In this document: in pieces, positions 10,994 through 23,692 of the stretch
Numbering within the stretch: position 1 is the first letter of the stretch
How the letters are laid out: the number at the start of each line of letters is the position of its first letter
Assembly (NCBI RefSeq): GCF_949628265.1
Contig: NC_088786.1
Location: forward strand, 30,153,681 to 30,217,680
Reading direction: 5' to 3'
Source of the DNA: Cloeon dipterum
Lineage: Eukaryota > Arthropoda > Insecta > Ephemeroptera > Baetidae
Length of the DNA stretch: 64,000 bases
Program-made: the position numbers and the translations under genes
Notes under the pieces: model-generated
Database searches by the model: none
What the model was told of the DNA's origin: nothing
What the model saw: the letters and a program-made list of their open reading frames with translations, nothing else

Positions 10994-12693
10994 TCATTCG
11001 TTTTTCGCACGATTATCAAAATTCCAAAACCTCTGAATCAAGGCTCGTAAAATGCTTCCTGGCACTTGCTGATGCTTTTTGATGAGATCCTCAATTGCTG
11101 AGGCCACCTGGACAAGCAGGCAGACATCAACTCAATATTTTTACTGATTTTAAAAGGAAGAGTGAACTTACCTTATTTCTGAGCTCCTCAGGGGACAGTG
11201 TCTGGTCGTACTCAATGGGTTTGCCCACGACCGTCTTCAGCTTGACAGGGAAGCCGCCGTAGATCGGCACAATGGGCAGTTTGCACCACTGGTAAATTTT
11301 CAACCAGTATTTCCTACCCCAACTCACGCTGCGAAACGCTTCACGCAGATTCTGGGTAAAGATCGGAATGATTGGCTGAAATATCAAAGGAAAATAGTTA
11401 GAGCTCTAAATTGGAATTTCCCAGTCAAAAAACATTTTAAATTACTAGAAAAGAGAAAACAAACATGGAATAATCAAATCATTTAAGCTTTGAGCTAGCG
11501 CAATAACTCTTCTTCTTGGTGTTCATATAAGTTAAATTATAATTGTCTTGAACGATAATTTATCAATGGAAGCACTTCTTTCAAATCTTCAAAGTATTGA
11601 AATGACTGCTTTATCTGAATTACTTCTTTTCTAATAAAGAGAAATAATAGAATACCTTCATCTTTATTCTTAACTTCAGAAATTTCTTTTATAGAATAGC
11701 AACTCACTCTTCAATGGAAAACGATGTTGCACACAGTCAAATTATTTTTCTAATTATAATGTTTTCGACTTTGATAAGTGATTGATGAAATTATGATATA
11801 ATAACTCACCACTTTGGCATCAAGGGCCACCTTGGCAAACCCAAGACGCTTTCTCCACAAGACATGGTAAAATGCATCACCAAACTGAGCTTCGTAAACT
11901 CCTCCAGGGGCTATCGCCAGCATGTTGTTCTCACGGAGGATGGAGGTGCAGGTCTGCACGGTTCCTGGTATCACCTTCAGAGCTTCAGCAATTATGGGCC
12001 AGCCTGAAGAAAAGATTCGAGTTGGAAACAAAGGATACGCTTTCTTTGGATTCCTTACCAGGGATGTTGAACAAAAAGTTGTCAGCGACAGTGTGAATCA
12101 GTCGATTTTTCAAAATTAAAGTCTTAGCAACAAAGTAGTAAATGTCTATAGGTATTGCACCATGATAATACACTATCAGCGCAGGACTGTCAACTGGTAG
12201 GTTGTCCAGTCCTTCTATCTCGTATCCTGCAAATTCCAAGTTTCAATTATTATAAAGTATGAAACAAAAGAATGACCAAAGATGTGTACCATGCCACAAC
12301 CATCCGTGGGCGTCCCATATTGCCGCAATTGTGTACCTGGCACCATCCCAAAAGTCTCGTTCGTAAGCCGCTCTAAGTCTTTGCCTGATTTCACGGGAGT
12401 TGCTTTAAGACATCTCTTTTTTCAACAATTGCTTTTTCTCACCTATGTAGCTTGTAGATGTAGAGAATCAAGGAGGTGATATAGAAGAGAACACCAATGG
12501 TCATAGGCAGAAGGAATGTTATGACTAATGGTGTCAGGAGCCACCACAGCCACAGGTAGAAGTCCAAATCAATGTATTGCACTGCGGAGTGGGCGTTAGT
12601 TTATTGAAAAATAAAATATCAAGTTTATAGCATACCAATGATTTCCTCCACGTATAGAGTGGCATTTTTAATTATCTCCAGTCCTTCCAGCAT
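10994..12693 (-). CDS. TMEM68: TMEM68-like membrane acyltransferase
   Basis: Seven minus-strand exons (12636-12693, 12443-12581, 12290-12384, 12059-12226, 11810-12003, 11172-11375, 10994-11107) give 323 residues, matching human TMEM68 (324). TMEM68 (also called DIESL) is an ER acyltransferase of the DGAT2/PlsC superfamily, reported to make triacylglycerol by a DGAT-independent route. An N-terminal hydrophobic region (LWLWWLLTP through ILYIYKL) forms the membrane segments. FWDGARYTIAAIWDAHGWLW follows, then the catalytic-type motif YYHGAIPIDIYYF (His and Asp), IAPGGVYEA, and PIIPIFTQNLREAFR. The ATG used is the first in frame after an acceptor-like site (ATTATAG, then GGACC) near 12719. An out-of-frame ATG lies just upstream, so a further 5' coding exon may exist. 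Convergent with SGK. Confidence 0.92.
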
Positions 12694-14157
12694 ATTAGCA
12701 TGTGCAGTGTTGGTGGTCCCTATAATAGCCTTTAGAAGTCAATCTTACATTGATATAGAATATTTTATTTAACGAATGAGAACAAACTAGACCAGACTGA
12801 ATTATTATATTGTGTATTATGCATCGCAGTAAGCTTCCATAGTCATTAATTAAAGACTCGACTTTGAATTGGAAAACGATTTTAAAATTCATAATTATGA
12901 ATGATAATTTATTGTATTATGCATATGTACTCACAAAATTAATAAAATTGTATCCGTTCACATTTTCATAGAGAATATTAGAACCCACGGTTTTTACCGT
13001 TTTAACAATCTAACTCTGTTAAATACACACATATACATGTTATAACCATAGTGTTAAAACTATTATTTCTTAAAAAATAATAATAATTAACAAGTTCATC
13101 ATACACATACAAAAAAATACTGCTGACGTTCCCATTTAATGATAAAATAAATACAAAATCAACTTCTAATTTACACCGACACAAAACTGAAGAATAAACG
13201 GAGAAAAATGGGCACGAAACCTAGATCGAAAACCAATCTCATGGTATTAGTTTGGCAATATTTCGTGTGATAATGCGAGATATAGATAACAATTTTGTAG
13301 AGGTGTCCATAAAATAATCCCGCTTCACGAACAACAGATTATTATGAAAGACGTTTCGACAAGAAAATGCGACGTTCTTACCTCACCATCACATTTACGG
13401 TTTGCGTTGCGAGGTCAGTTGTGAGTGTTTATTTGGATGAACGCTTTTCCTTAAACAGCTAGCAGGCCCAACACCCAAGTATCAATGACCCTATAACCGT
13501 CCCTGCTTATCCCTGCCTGCCTTGCCGTTGTGCAAATCTTTGTTTTTCTGCAACAGCTGGTACACGCAGCTACAATGATGTGTTCAGTCAGGAGCTACGG
13601 GAAAAAATGTTTGATAAAGACAATTTTGAATTAAAAATGCATTTTTGAGTGAAAAAATGTTAAAAATTTTAATTGGTATAGTTTTCAAAGAAAATAGTTA
13701 AATTTGGTAGTACATTACAAAAGATTATGCAAGGTATTGCCACAGAGTTTAGCCGATCCTGTCTATACTCCACACACTATTCTTTCTCATTTTTCGGTTG
13801 TCTCCGGCGCTGAAAGCGGCAAATTCACGAATTGATTTTTACCGTTTACAAGCAATTTTTGTGAGTGGCATCGTGCACCAAATACCCCTCTAGTTGAAAA
13901 CGAAGTTTTGGCGCTGAAATATCACACTTCAAGTGATTTGGTTGACGGAAAAGTGTTCTACGGACTACATTTTCAAGGCCATCAAATTTGACCAAAACAT
14001 TTTTACCGCCACGAGCGCCATTTTTAAGTTCGGTTAGGAGGAAGAGACGCTGAATCCAGAAATATAGAACATTTCTGTCATCTTTAGCCTTCTTTTCCGC
14101 ATGATGCTCGCAAATCTTGATGCTGCAGACATCTTCTATACCACACGTTAAGTGAAA
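12694..14157. other. Divergent intergenic region between TMEM68 and ATAD2
   Basis: AT-rich from 12700 to 13370, then more GC-rich at 13380-13570, where TMEM68 transcription probably starts. The 13740-14157 part is the likely ATAD2 promoter and leader. The two genes are transcribed away from each other. No separate gene is visible. Confidence 0.45.
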
Positions 14158-17100
14158 ATGGTCAAAACAAGGCGGGGTGACAGTACTTTGGATGATTCGG
14201 AGATGCCTGGCTTGGAACACGACAGAGCCGATTCCGACGAAGTGAGTAGTTGCACCAAAGAATAATTTTCCCTCATGTTCATTATTGTTTAAGGACGATG
14301 AGCCAATTTTCTCAAGGAAACGAAGAAGCAAAAGGCACAGGGAATCTCCAATTAGAGAAATCAGCGAGCGTCGAAGAGGTAAAATGATCAAAAAGTCGTG
14401 TAATGCACACTGCACTTCTTTCATCTACATACGTCGACAAGATTATTCATGCATGAAATAATTTTATTCTTTTTGTTACTACATGATTCCTGTCTGTTAT
14501 CCCACGACTGTTTTCTTGCAGAACATTCAATGAGACCCGTTCGAACAAGCACGCGTTTTGTGCTTTTAGACAAGTGCCACTCAAGCGAGGACTCTGATGA
14601 TGAAAGAAGTCGTGCTGTGGAAGACATGAACACTGAAGATTCATCTCCAATCATTCGCCACAAAGGTAAAAGGCAGCGACGCAAATTGATCTTAGAGGAA
14701 CCTAGCTCAGGGGACGAGGTTGCGATGCCAAGACGACCTCTCAGGAGGATGAGAGGCCACAAATACTCGCCATCGAAGTCTTTTGCCCTTAGAAGCATCT
14801 CAAATGGAGACTCGGGGCTGCGACGAAGTGGACGAGAGAGAAAATTGAGGTATTGAGTCATATGAAGAGACTCAAGAGAGGGCTTATCTCAAAATTGTTT
14901 CAGATATTCGTCTTTCAATGATTCCTGGATACTTGAAGGACAAGATAGTGGCAGTTACCATAGGAGATTGCGCAGAGACAGCTCTGTAGGTCGACGCATC
15001 CTGAGAACTAGAATGAAAGTTGAAGCTGATGATGATGAGGAGGGAGAAGACATGGATGTTGAGGAGGAGCCAACACCTAGGAGGTCCAGCAGGAGAGTTC
15101 GCATCAAAGATGATGATGATGACGAAGATGCTGAAGCTGCTGGCAAAGAGCAGAAAGAAAAAGAGGATGACAAGACAGAGGAAAACAATGAAACCAATGA
15201 AGAAGAAAATAAAGATGATGAAGAAGAGGACGATGAAAACAAAGCGGAGGAGGGGGCAAATGAGGTAAAATCTAGTTAGCAACTAGATATTTGAATGTTG
15301 AAAGCCTCTTTCAGGACATGTACACCAGAGTCAAAAGGCAAAGGAGGGGCACACGCAACAACTGCTTCAACAAAGAGCTGAGGTCCTTGAGACAATCAAA
15401 TCACATCAGTAAGATAACTGGGCCAAGCTTGAACATAATTGACCTTTTTCCTTTTAGTCACAAGTGGAGATGAGTCTGGAAGTTCCGATGACAATCAGAG
15501 GCCATCGTCGCCCAGGAAGGGCTACCATTTGCGCCAAAGGCGTCCTCCACCTCAGATTTTCCAAATTCAAGGTAGAAAAATTTGTTTTGTTGATTTTTAT
15601 CATACACCTCTAAATACCTTCTGTTGCTTTTAGAACTAAAAATTATTTGGCTATCAACTTTTTAAATGGCAGGAATTCTGCTGAGTTGTCTTTACTTTAA
15701 CAGTTGTTTCAAAGAATTCCTATCACACTTGGGACTTCTAATTTGTCTCGCAAACTCCTAATAATTTAGTATATTTGCCGCTTTGTTAATGACCTATAAT
15801 TTTACCATGCAGTTCTTTTAATTAAGTAATTAGGAAGAAAATGTCATGTATCTATTTGTAAGTGACTGTTATGCTGCAAATCACAATTTTTAAGATAGTG
15901 AATTTTTACAAGTGGCCATCACATGGAGTTTGTTTACCTTTTATTTTTTCTATTTGAGCTAGAATTGTTGCTTTTATATTTCAACTGCACACAGATGATG
16001 AAAACAAAATATGTTTTGATGACTTCAAAATTTGTAATATTTATCTTTTAAAACCAAATGAAAAAAAAAATTCGGGACCGCTGGAGTTTCTTGCAAAGGA
16101 AGCTTTGTTAGTCGCGAATTGATATAACAGGGTAGGTTAACTACTGATGCTGCACTTAATTTTTGTATCACTTAACAAGGGGGACATCGCTTGATATTAA
16201 TGGCGCTACCTGTCACTGCAGTATAAACAAACTGAGTTTCTAACATTCTTCAATGTGTCAACAAGGTTTACAGCAGTTTGAAAACACCCCATATGTTGAC
16301 TGTATCCCATGCACCACCTGTATCATTTTTTGGTACTAGCAGTCATTTTGTTTAAAACTTAACCCGGTATTTTAGCTGTTAACGAATCTTGTCTCCGTAC
16401 AATGCGTCTTGGGACAACTTGCAAAGCTCTAGGTGGAGTTTTACTGTCATTTATTTACAGAACTGGACTAATACCCGCTATGCAATATGCACAACAGCAA
16501 AATTATCTGAAAAAATGCTAAGCCATGTGCTTCGAAACACTGTTATTTAATGATTGGCCAAATATTTCTATCCTTTGTTTGATGTACCTTATTTTATTTT
16601 ATTCCAAGTTACTAATTTACGTTTTACCCTAGAGCCCAGCAGGCGATCCAAGCATAAAATGAATCGGAGTCGCTATGGAAAAGCCAGCTCAACGTCATCT
16701 TCATCTTCTTCGGACTCTGACTACAAAATGAAGAAAGGGCGAAAGTATATTTATTTTCTTGTCATTTAAGAGCAAATTATATCATTCTAACTACAGCAGG
16801 TGTCTTCCCATGAACTTCAAAGAAAAGTCAAGAGGGGACAAGAAGAAGAAAACCCTCGCTGATACTGATCCCATGGAAATTGACCCCAACATCAGGTTTG
16901 ACAACGTTGGTGGCCTTGACGAACATGTCAAAACACTGAAAGAAATGGTCCTCTTGCCTATGATGTATAGCGAGATTTATGACCAATTTAAAGTCACCCC
17001 TCCTAAGGGTGTTCTCTTTCATGGCCCCCCTGGTGAGTGTCCTCAAAGAGTTTTAAAATTACCGAACTTTTTTCATTGTTTTCTTTTCTAGGCACTGGGA

Positions 17101-20100
17101 AGACACTTCTTGCAAGAGCATTGGCAAACGAGTGCAGTCAGGGCACTTCCAAGGTCACATTCTTCATGAGAAAGGGCGCTGATTGCCTAAACAAGTGGGT
17201 GGGAGAATCGGAGAGACAATTACGACATCTCTTTGAACAGGTTATTTTACAACTGCTGGAATTAAAATTTGAAATAATTATTTCTAATGATGTGTCTAGG
17301 CCTATGAGAAAAGACCGTCAATCATCTTCTTTGATGAGCTTGACGGTCTTGCACCTGTGCGTTCTCACAAGCAGGACCAGATCCACGCTTCGATTGTGTC
17401 CACGCTTCTCGCCCTCATGGATGGGCTGAAAGATAGGAAAGAGATTATTGTGATTGGAGCCACAAATCGCATTGATGCCATCGATCAAGCTCTCCGACGA
17501 CCTGGACGCTTTGACAAAGAACTCCTATTTTCCCTGCCTGCTGTTAAGGTATTTCCTTTGATTTATTCAAATTGCAGATTACAATTTAAAATTGCTGACA
17601 TTCAGGAGCGTGAAGAGATTTTGAAGATTCACGTGTCCAAATGGGAAAAACAGCCACCTCCACCATTGATTACTCGTCTCGCAGAAGAGTGTGATGGCTA
17701 TTGCGGTGCTGACCTGAAGGCCCTCTGCTGTGAGGCTGTCTTGCATAGTGTGAGGAGGCGCTATCCTCAGATTTACAAATCGGAGCAAAAGCTCTTGATT
17801 GATCCGACGCAAGTGATGGTGAAGGAGGAAGACTTCTTCAAGGCCAAATCTGGCATTATTCCTGCATCACAAAGAGTGTCTCGATGCCCTGGAAGGAAGA
17901 TCTCTTCCTTACTGGGGGATTTACTTGACTCTGAACTGCATAGGGCTATCAAATTTTTGGCTCACCAGTTTCCTCATGTCAACATGACTTCAGCCTCTGA
18001 GTGAGTATCAGAGTGTGTGATTATCAGAACCAAACTTTTCATTGAACTGGGGTAACCAAAATTGCAGTTTGTTAATATTATTAAAAAAATTTGTGACATG
18101 CACAAGGTCCCATATTATATTAATCAGCAGTTGAGTGATTTATCTTATTAATTCAGTGTGTTTTGTGTTTGTGTATGAAATGCTGTGGGTTATTTCTGTT
18201 AATGCAGACACTATTCTATTTTCTGCATATAACCCTCATAAAATTATACTATTAAGGTAATAAATATATTCGCATCCATTTGGATGTAAAATTATTGAGC
18301 AGACCTGTTAAATTGACATCAGATATTTATATTTTTACATTTTCAAAGTTACCCTCCCCTTAGCTAATTTATAGTTAATGAATGACGTTGATGACTTTAC
18401 CAGAATCTACCCTGTTTGATTTTCGCATGGCTAATTTTCACTTTATCATTTACAGATGCAAGCTGCTCGCAGCAAACGTGCCAAGACCGCGCCTCTTGCT
18501 CACCGGCAACATGCACCAGCCGCATAGCACCCACATCGCTCCCGCTATTCTTCATCGAATGGAACACGTGTCTGTTCACTCTTTGGAAATGAGCAACTTG
18601 TTTGGAAGCCCTGGTTTGACTCCTGAGGAAGTCTGCATCCAGATGTTCAGGGAAGCCAGCCGCCAGATTCCTTCTGTGATCTACTTGCCAAACGTGGACA
18701 GATGGTGGAATCGCGTGTCTGACACACTCAAAGATCTGCTGCTGGAAAACCTCAACAGCATTGCACCAAAAACTGCTACTCTCTTCTTGGCGACCGCCAA
18801 TTGCGAGCTCAACAGTGAAGATATGCCAGAAGAAGTATTATTATATTCTCTTTCTTTGAGACCAACTGACAGACTTATTTCGAAAATTTTAGATTGAAAG
18901 CTTGTTTAGCACGTTTAGAGATGAGGTGCTAGAGGTGAAAAATCCTGGCAGGGAAGAGCGCGTCAAGTTCTTTTCACCCCTCTTTAAGGAAAAGCCTTTT
19001 GAGTTGCCCTCTACGGATGGCCAAGCAGGTAAAAATTCTGAGTGAATTTTTAAAGTTGGAATTTCTATGAAATTATTTCCGTAGAAAATGAATTGGAAGA
19101 AGTGCTTCCATTGGCACCTCCTCCTGAGCCTAAAAAGCTGACTGAAAAGGAAGAGGAAGCGCTGCGAAGAACAGAAGAGCATTCCTTGCGTGAGTTGCGA
19201 ATATTCCTGCGCCAAACCTTGGACAAGCTGATGAAACTTAAGAGGTTTGTTTCTATTTCACCCATCTCGCAACGCTTCAATATATGTTTCCACAGTTTCT
19301 CGATATTCATGAATCCGGTGGATGAGGAGGAGGCGCCTGATTACTATCAAATAATAGAAAACCCCATGGACATGAGCACAATCCGCGAGAAGATTGACCG
19401 GCACGCCTACAACTGCGCTGAGGATTTCCTGAAAGACATTGACCTGATCAGCCAGAACTGTCTAGAGTACAATTCAGACAGGCAGCTTAGAGCTGTGGCC
19501 AACAACTTCAGCGACTCCGCCAAAGCCATCATAAAAGCCGAAATGGACACAGACTTTGAGGAAGAGTGTCAGACTATAAATGTTGCGAGGAAGAAGAGAA
19601 ACTTTGATCCGCAAAAGTACTTGCTCAACTATATCCATGTTGCCCCTGAGGACAAGAAAAAGACAAACAAGGAAAAGACTGAATGTGAGACCACAGGTAA
19701 CAATTTGGTTAGTTGTGTATGATCTTATTTTCATTTTTCTTTCATTTACAGAAATTGCTCCTATTGAGCCAATTGTGAATGGGACTGTCGAAATTAAAAC
19801 TGGTATGTTTTAAGTGTTACTCATTTTTTTTCTAATTTTGCTTCATATTAAGATTATGAATTAATTTATCCTTCAGGCCTTTGACTTGTTACATTAAATT
19901 CATAAATAAATTTCTCTTTGGCAGATACTGAAAATGCAGTTGCTCAGAACAGCCAGTCCACCTCAGAAGTTCGGCAGAAAAAACGGAGGAGCAAGTGGTC
20001 AAGTGGAGTGATACACAGGCCCAGGAAAAAAAGAGCAACTGAGAACAAAGACCTTGATGAATCCTCTGTGAGCATCGACAACTCATTGCTTGATTCGTCC

Positions 20101-20592
20101 TTGACAACGACACCGGTTTCTAAAACCCAGAAGAAATCCAACTCACCAATGAGTACTTCTTCCCCTTGCAAGGTAAGCTACTTTTACATTTTTTGGTAGT
20201 AATAGAACATCACACCATTCACATCAGGGTTCACCTGAATGTCCTGTTATGAAGGAGACCATCAAAGTCGTAGACAGCATTTTGACTGCGACTGAGAATT
20301 CCGAGAGGATTGCAGAGGACTCAAAGGAACTTAAGGTCAACAAGGTGAAGTTGGACAAGCTTCATGAGCACACCCTTGAAGTGACTGATGACCTGCCCTT
20401 CGCCCTTCTCCTCGATTTGCACACCAAGCTCAACAGAGTTGTTGAGTCTTACATGGACCGCTATGATAGGTCAAATCTTTCCAATGTAAGTGTTTTAATT
20501 TTCCATGCATAATTGACTAATATTTGCTTTGTTTGTCATTCCAGGATATGGAGGCTCAAATCAAGATTTTTGTGTCGATGATAAAGCAATGA
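14158..20592 (+). CDS. ATAD2: ATAD2-like AAA+ ATPase with bromodomain
   Basis: Nineteen phase-consistent exons (first 14158-14241, last 20545-20592) give about 1,295 residues; human ATAD2 is 1,390. ATAD2 proteins (yeast Yta7/Abo1) are chromatin-bound hexameric AAA+ ATPases that act on histones and bind acetyl-lysine. A charged N-terminus includes a Glu/Asp-rich tract (15020-15260). AAA1 (about residues 395-600) has RFDNVGGLDEHVKTL, Walker A GPPGTGKT, Walker B IIFFDELDGL and arginine-finger region DQALRRPGRFDKEL. AAA2 (about 735-860) lacks a Walker A (GNMHQPHSTH in its place), as expected for this family. The bromodomain (about 950-1050) has PVDEEEAPDYYQII and acetyl-lysine Asn in CLEYNSD. The conserved C-terminal helix segment ends AQIKIFVSMIKQ. 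Exon 8 starts at a CAGCAG tandem acceptor. The largest intron (15572-16632) holds nothing recognisable. Confidence 0.95.
16795..16799 (+). other. NAGNAG tandem splice acceptor of ATAD2 exon 8
   Basis: The acceptor reads ctacagcag. Use of the first AG gives ...GRN RCLPMNF; use of the second deletes one codon to give ...GRK CLPMNF. Both keep the frame, so a one-residue isoform difference just before AAA1 is possible. Confidence 0.6.
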
Positions 20593-20837
20593 AACTCTGA
20601 TACTTTAATGTACGTCTCAGGAATGGTTAAAGATTGAAAACAAAATGCCTTTGTAATCGTTTGATGGAACTGCTATTTTTCAATACAATGATTTTTGTCA
20701 AGAGATGGTAGATGAAAGTGATTTCGCCGCTGAGCCGCCTCGGCGGATCATTAGCAACACCTCAAGTGTGATGGATTGTTTTCATCTCGAGCCATTTACC
20801 AACTTTTTTCATTTGGCGTTGCATATATTATGTTCAT

Positions 20838-20843
20838 AATAAA
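20838..20843 (+). terminator. AATAAA polyadenylation signal of ATAD2
   Basis: Perfect hexamer about 245 nt after the ATAD2 stop codon. Another AATAAA lies near 21099 and could serve a longer 3' end. Confidence 0.45.
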
Positions 20844-21372
20844 TTTTAATTTATGATCATTCTTTCAAAAATATCTTATGTAACATGTTCATTTTTTGTA
20901 CTAAAACGATGCTTATTCACCATCGTCCATGAATGATTTCCTCTCAATCAAATGTCAAATCTTGAAGTTCTTTGAACATATATTGTCACTGCTTGTACAT
21001 AATATACTCATCATGAAGTATTGTAATTCTCATAAGTTCTCACAATCAAACTAAAATAGCAGATTCTAATAATTGTATGTTTTATACGTTGGTTTCTAAT
21101 AAACTTTAAAAAAAATCAATCTGGCGTTTCGTTTCCTTTTAGTAATTGGCATCCTATTATTTCATTTAATGCTGAAAATTAAAATATGTAGGTAAAATAG
21201 TTTGTAAAGCAATGATGGGACTGGGATATAATATCATAATATGCATGCAGAAGGGGGGCGTGGAAACATGGGGGAGTGGTCTTTCACACAACAAGAACAC
21301 GATTCCTCGAGAGTCAGACTCTTTCACTTGGGGCCTTTCATGTAATTCGAATTTATTCCATTTCTGTTAACC
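20844..21372. other. Intergenic spacer and MRPL48 promoter
   Basis: AT-rich spacer, then a short GC-rich and pyrimidine-rich patch (about 21245-21340) just before MRPL48 that is the probable promoter and leader. No gene seen. Confidence 0.45.
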
Positions 21373-22169
21373 ATGCAGTCGTCAGTTCTTCGTGTAAGTC
21401 GATAAAACTACATAAATCATGAATTCACCATGAATTATTGACGTTAATTTTCAATAGCGGACCTTGCTCGGCATTCTCAAAAAACCTGGCCCTACACTTT
21501 GCTGCAGCAGAAGGAATAACACAAACTATACCATCGGTGGGCTCTGGGAACCAGAATATTTGGAGGTTTGATCAATAATTACTGGTTCACTGTCAGAATG
21601 ATTAAGATTTTCATTGGCAGGCTATGAAATCTAAGGTTCCTCTGTACGACACACTCAACATACAGATGAAAGGCTATGACTATCCTCTCTTGGAGAGCTA
21701 CCAGAAGTTTGTTCATACTATAGCATCAAATATGGACATAGATGTAGAGGAATGGTATATATATATTTTTAAATGTCCTTTGATAAATTGTCTGTTAACA
21801 TTTAGCTGGGCGACACCACCACAAAATTTTAAAATCAATACCTTCAAGCCAAACAGTACAGTTTTGGATAAAGAATTTAAATTGAGCTTGTACGAAAGAA
21901 ATGTTCAGGTAATCTATTTTGTAGTCTACTGAAAACTTTTATGACAAATCCTTGTTATACAGATTGTAGACATGCCGACGACACTGTATCCAATCTTGCT
22001 TTCTGCTTTATCGGCATCGGTTCCTGAAGGCGTGACTGTGACTGTCCACGAACACGACCCTGAACACGAGGAAGTACGGTACATCCCTGACTTAGAACTG
22101 AAAGATCTCAAGGACCAACTCACTCTCATGGGTGGTCCAAGGGTAGAAAAGAAAAAACGAAAGAAGTAA
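21373..22169 (+). CDS. MRPL48: Mitochondrial large ribosomal subunit protein mL48
   Basis: Five exons (21373-21393, 21458-21565, 21621-21754, 21806-21908, 21963-22169) give 190 residues. mL48 is a mitoribosome large-subunit protein near the central protuberance. The family signature is YDTLNIQMKGYDYPLLESYQ with YVH-type FVHTIASNMDIDVEE; human has YDPLNVQVTGYD. Further matches are ATPP, YERNVQIVDMPTTLYPILL and SVPEGVTVTVHEHDPE. The Arg- and Ser-rich first 30 residues (RTLLGILKKP, CCSRRN) suit a mitochondrial targeting peptide. The C-terminus is Lys-rich (VEKKKRKK). The first exon encodes only seven residues. The gene is tail-to-tail with syntaxin-16, with stop codons about 110 bp apart. Confidence 0.92.
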
Positions 22170-22182
22170 ACTTTTGTTACTT

Positions 22183-22188
22183 AATAAA
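22183..22188 (+). terminator. AATAAA polyadenylation signal of MRPL48
   Basis: Perfect hexamer 14 nt after the MRPL48 stop, with a second at about 22204. Both lie within 100 bp of the opposing syntaxin-16 stop codon. Confidence 0.55.
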
Positions 22189-22280
22189 ATATTAATTAAC
22201 TCCAATAAAAAAACGTCTGGATTCAGTCTGTTAGCAATTATCGTAATTTAATAGCTTTTGATTTGTATATTCATAAATAT

Positions 22281-23692
22281 TCAAGATTTTATGATTATCA
22301 ATAGGAATAAGAGCACAATAACAGTGGCAGTCATGATTAGAATGCACTTCATTTTGCGGTTGGAGCGTTGGTAGCGCTCAGCCTTTTGAAGTTGCCGGAA
22401 ACCTTGCGTCACCTGCTCCTGCGTTCTTTCCACGTTGAAGTCTATCCGGTCCAGAACCGTACCCTGATGGACAAATCGCTGTTACTGAAGTTTCAAACTA
22501 GGAGCAAAGAAAGCTTACTTGGTCCACGACCATGTGCGCCAGGTCTTTGAAAATGGAGTTGAGATCAATGATGCTGGACACAATCTTGCGAACTTCCTCC
22601 TCACGCTGCTCCGCTTGTGCAGTGTTGTCCGCAAGCACAAGCAGCTGCTGACTGGTGATGGCGTTGGTGCCGGGTGGAAGCCCAAACAGAACGTCCTCCG
22701 CGCTAGGCTGCTCCTGCGTGTCCATTTCCTCTGGCAGCATCAGATACTGCTTTGAACGCTCCTCACGCGAGTTCAGCTCTGCAAAATTCGTTTGCAGCGG
22801 TTGAGATATTTATCCAAGTGAATAAATTAATTTTACTTCTCAGGTAATTCCCTTGACTCTCTCTAAACTTATTTGAAAGCTCTTGCATCGATGTGACTAG
22901 ACATGAAACTACGTTGTACGACAGCCGCTTCTCCTTGCCGTGTCTCGCCTCAGAGACGCTGTTCCTCCTAATTTGCTGGATAATTTTGTGTGTGTTGTTG
23001 AACATCTGTGCAAAGCGAAATTTACTCCAGCGCCTTATTAATTTTTGTCCACCATTACCCTAGCAATTTCCTTGTTGAGGGCGTCAATCTGGCTTTCTTC
23101 TTCGGCCGAATCATCCATGGTTGGCCGGTGCAAGTGCTTTGTGTGCAGCGACTCCAGCTCTCTCAGCTTACCCTGGATTTTGCTCAAGGAATACTGAGCC
23201 TCTTCTAAACTGTCCACCCAAGAGGGAGGTTCGTTTGAGTCTTCGTCGCCAGAGCCATTTCGCAAGAGGTGAACGCCAGCCTCCAGGTCTGGGTTCATCA
23301 GCGATACACGCTCTGATAAACGCTGAAAATTGGATTATTTATTTAGTAATGGGCACACACAAGAAGGCAAAAAGAGACCAGAATTCTCAAGAATTCATAG
23401 TCCTTAAAAATAAACATAAACAACCTTACAAAATTTCTATTTTTTTAGCTTTATTTTTTTAGTATTCAGATCATTTAATAATATTTATATTTTAAGATTA
23501 TAAAGACATATTTATATTAATTTAAAAACATTACATAACCCTTCGTTAAACATAAAATTAAAGAAAAATATTTATTTTGCCCTTATTGTGAGACTTGACG
23601 CCGCAACCCACCTGTTCTGAATAAATATTCCTGCTCTGGGTGGAGTTGTTTCTCATGAGGACGAAAACATCGGTGAGACTTCTAGTTGCCAT
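22281..23692 (-). CDS. STX16: Syntaxin-16 (Qa-SNARE of the trans-Golgi network)
   Basis: Five minus exons (23612-23692, 23059-23322, 22837-23005, 22519-22778, 22281-22463) give 318 residues. Syntaxin-16 (yeast Tlg2) drives fusion of endosome-derived carriers with the trans-Golgi network and binds the SM protein VPS45. The N-terminus [17 protein letters not shown] matches the conserved syntaxin-16 N-peptide used for VPS45 binding. An Habc-type helical region includes [17 protein letters not shown] and [14 protein letters not shown]. The SNARE motif (about residues 215-290) has the zero-layer Gln in [15 protein letters not shown] single C-terminal transmembrane anchor ([20 protein letters not shown]) ends three residues from the stop. 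It shares a short upstream region with SF3B5, suggesting a bidirectional promoter. A possible ATTAAA signal (TTTAAT near 22243) would leave only a very short 3' UTR. Confidence 0.95.

Noticed and set aside
13846-14424. 192-codon minus-strand open frame
   Set aside because: It runs antisense across the first ATAD2 exons, resembles no family and has no splice logic; a shadow of coding sequence and chance openness.
15020-15268. Lys/Met-rich second plus frame in ATAD2 exon 4
   Set aside because: A +1 reading of the Asp/Glu-coding GA-rich tract; only the acidic frame joins the flanking exons.
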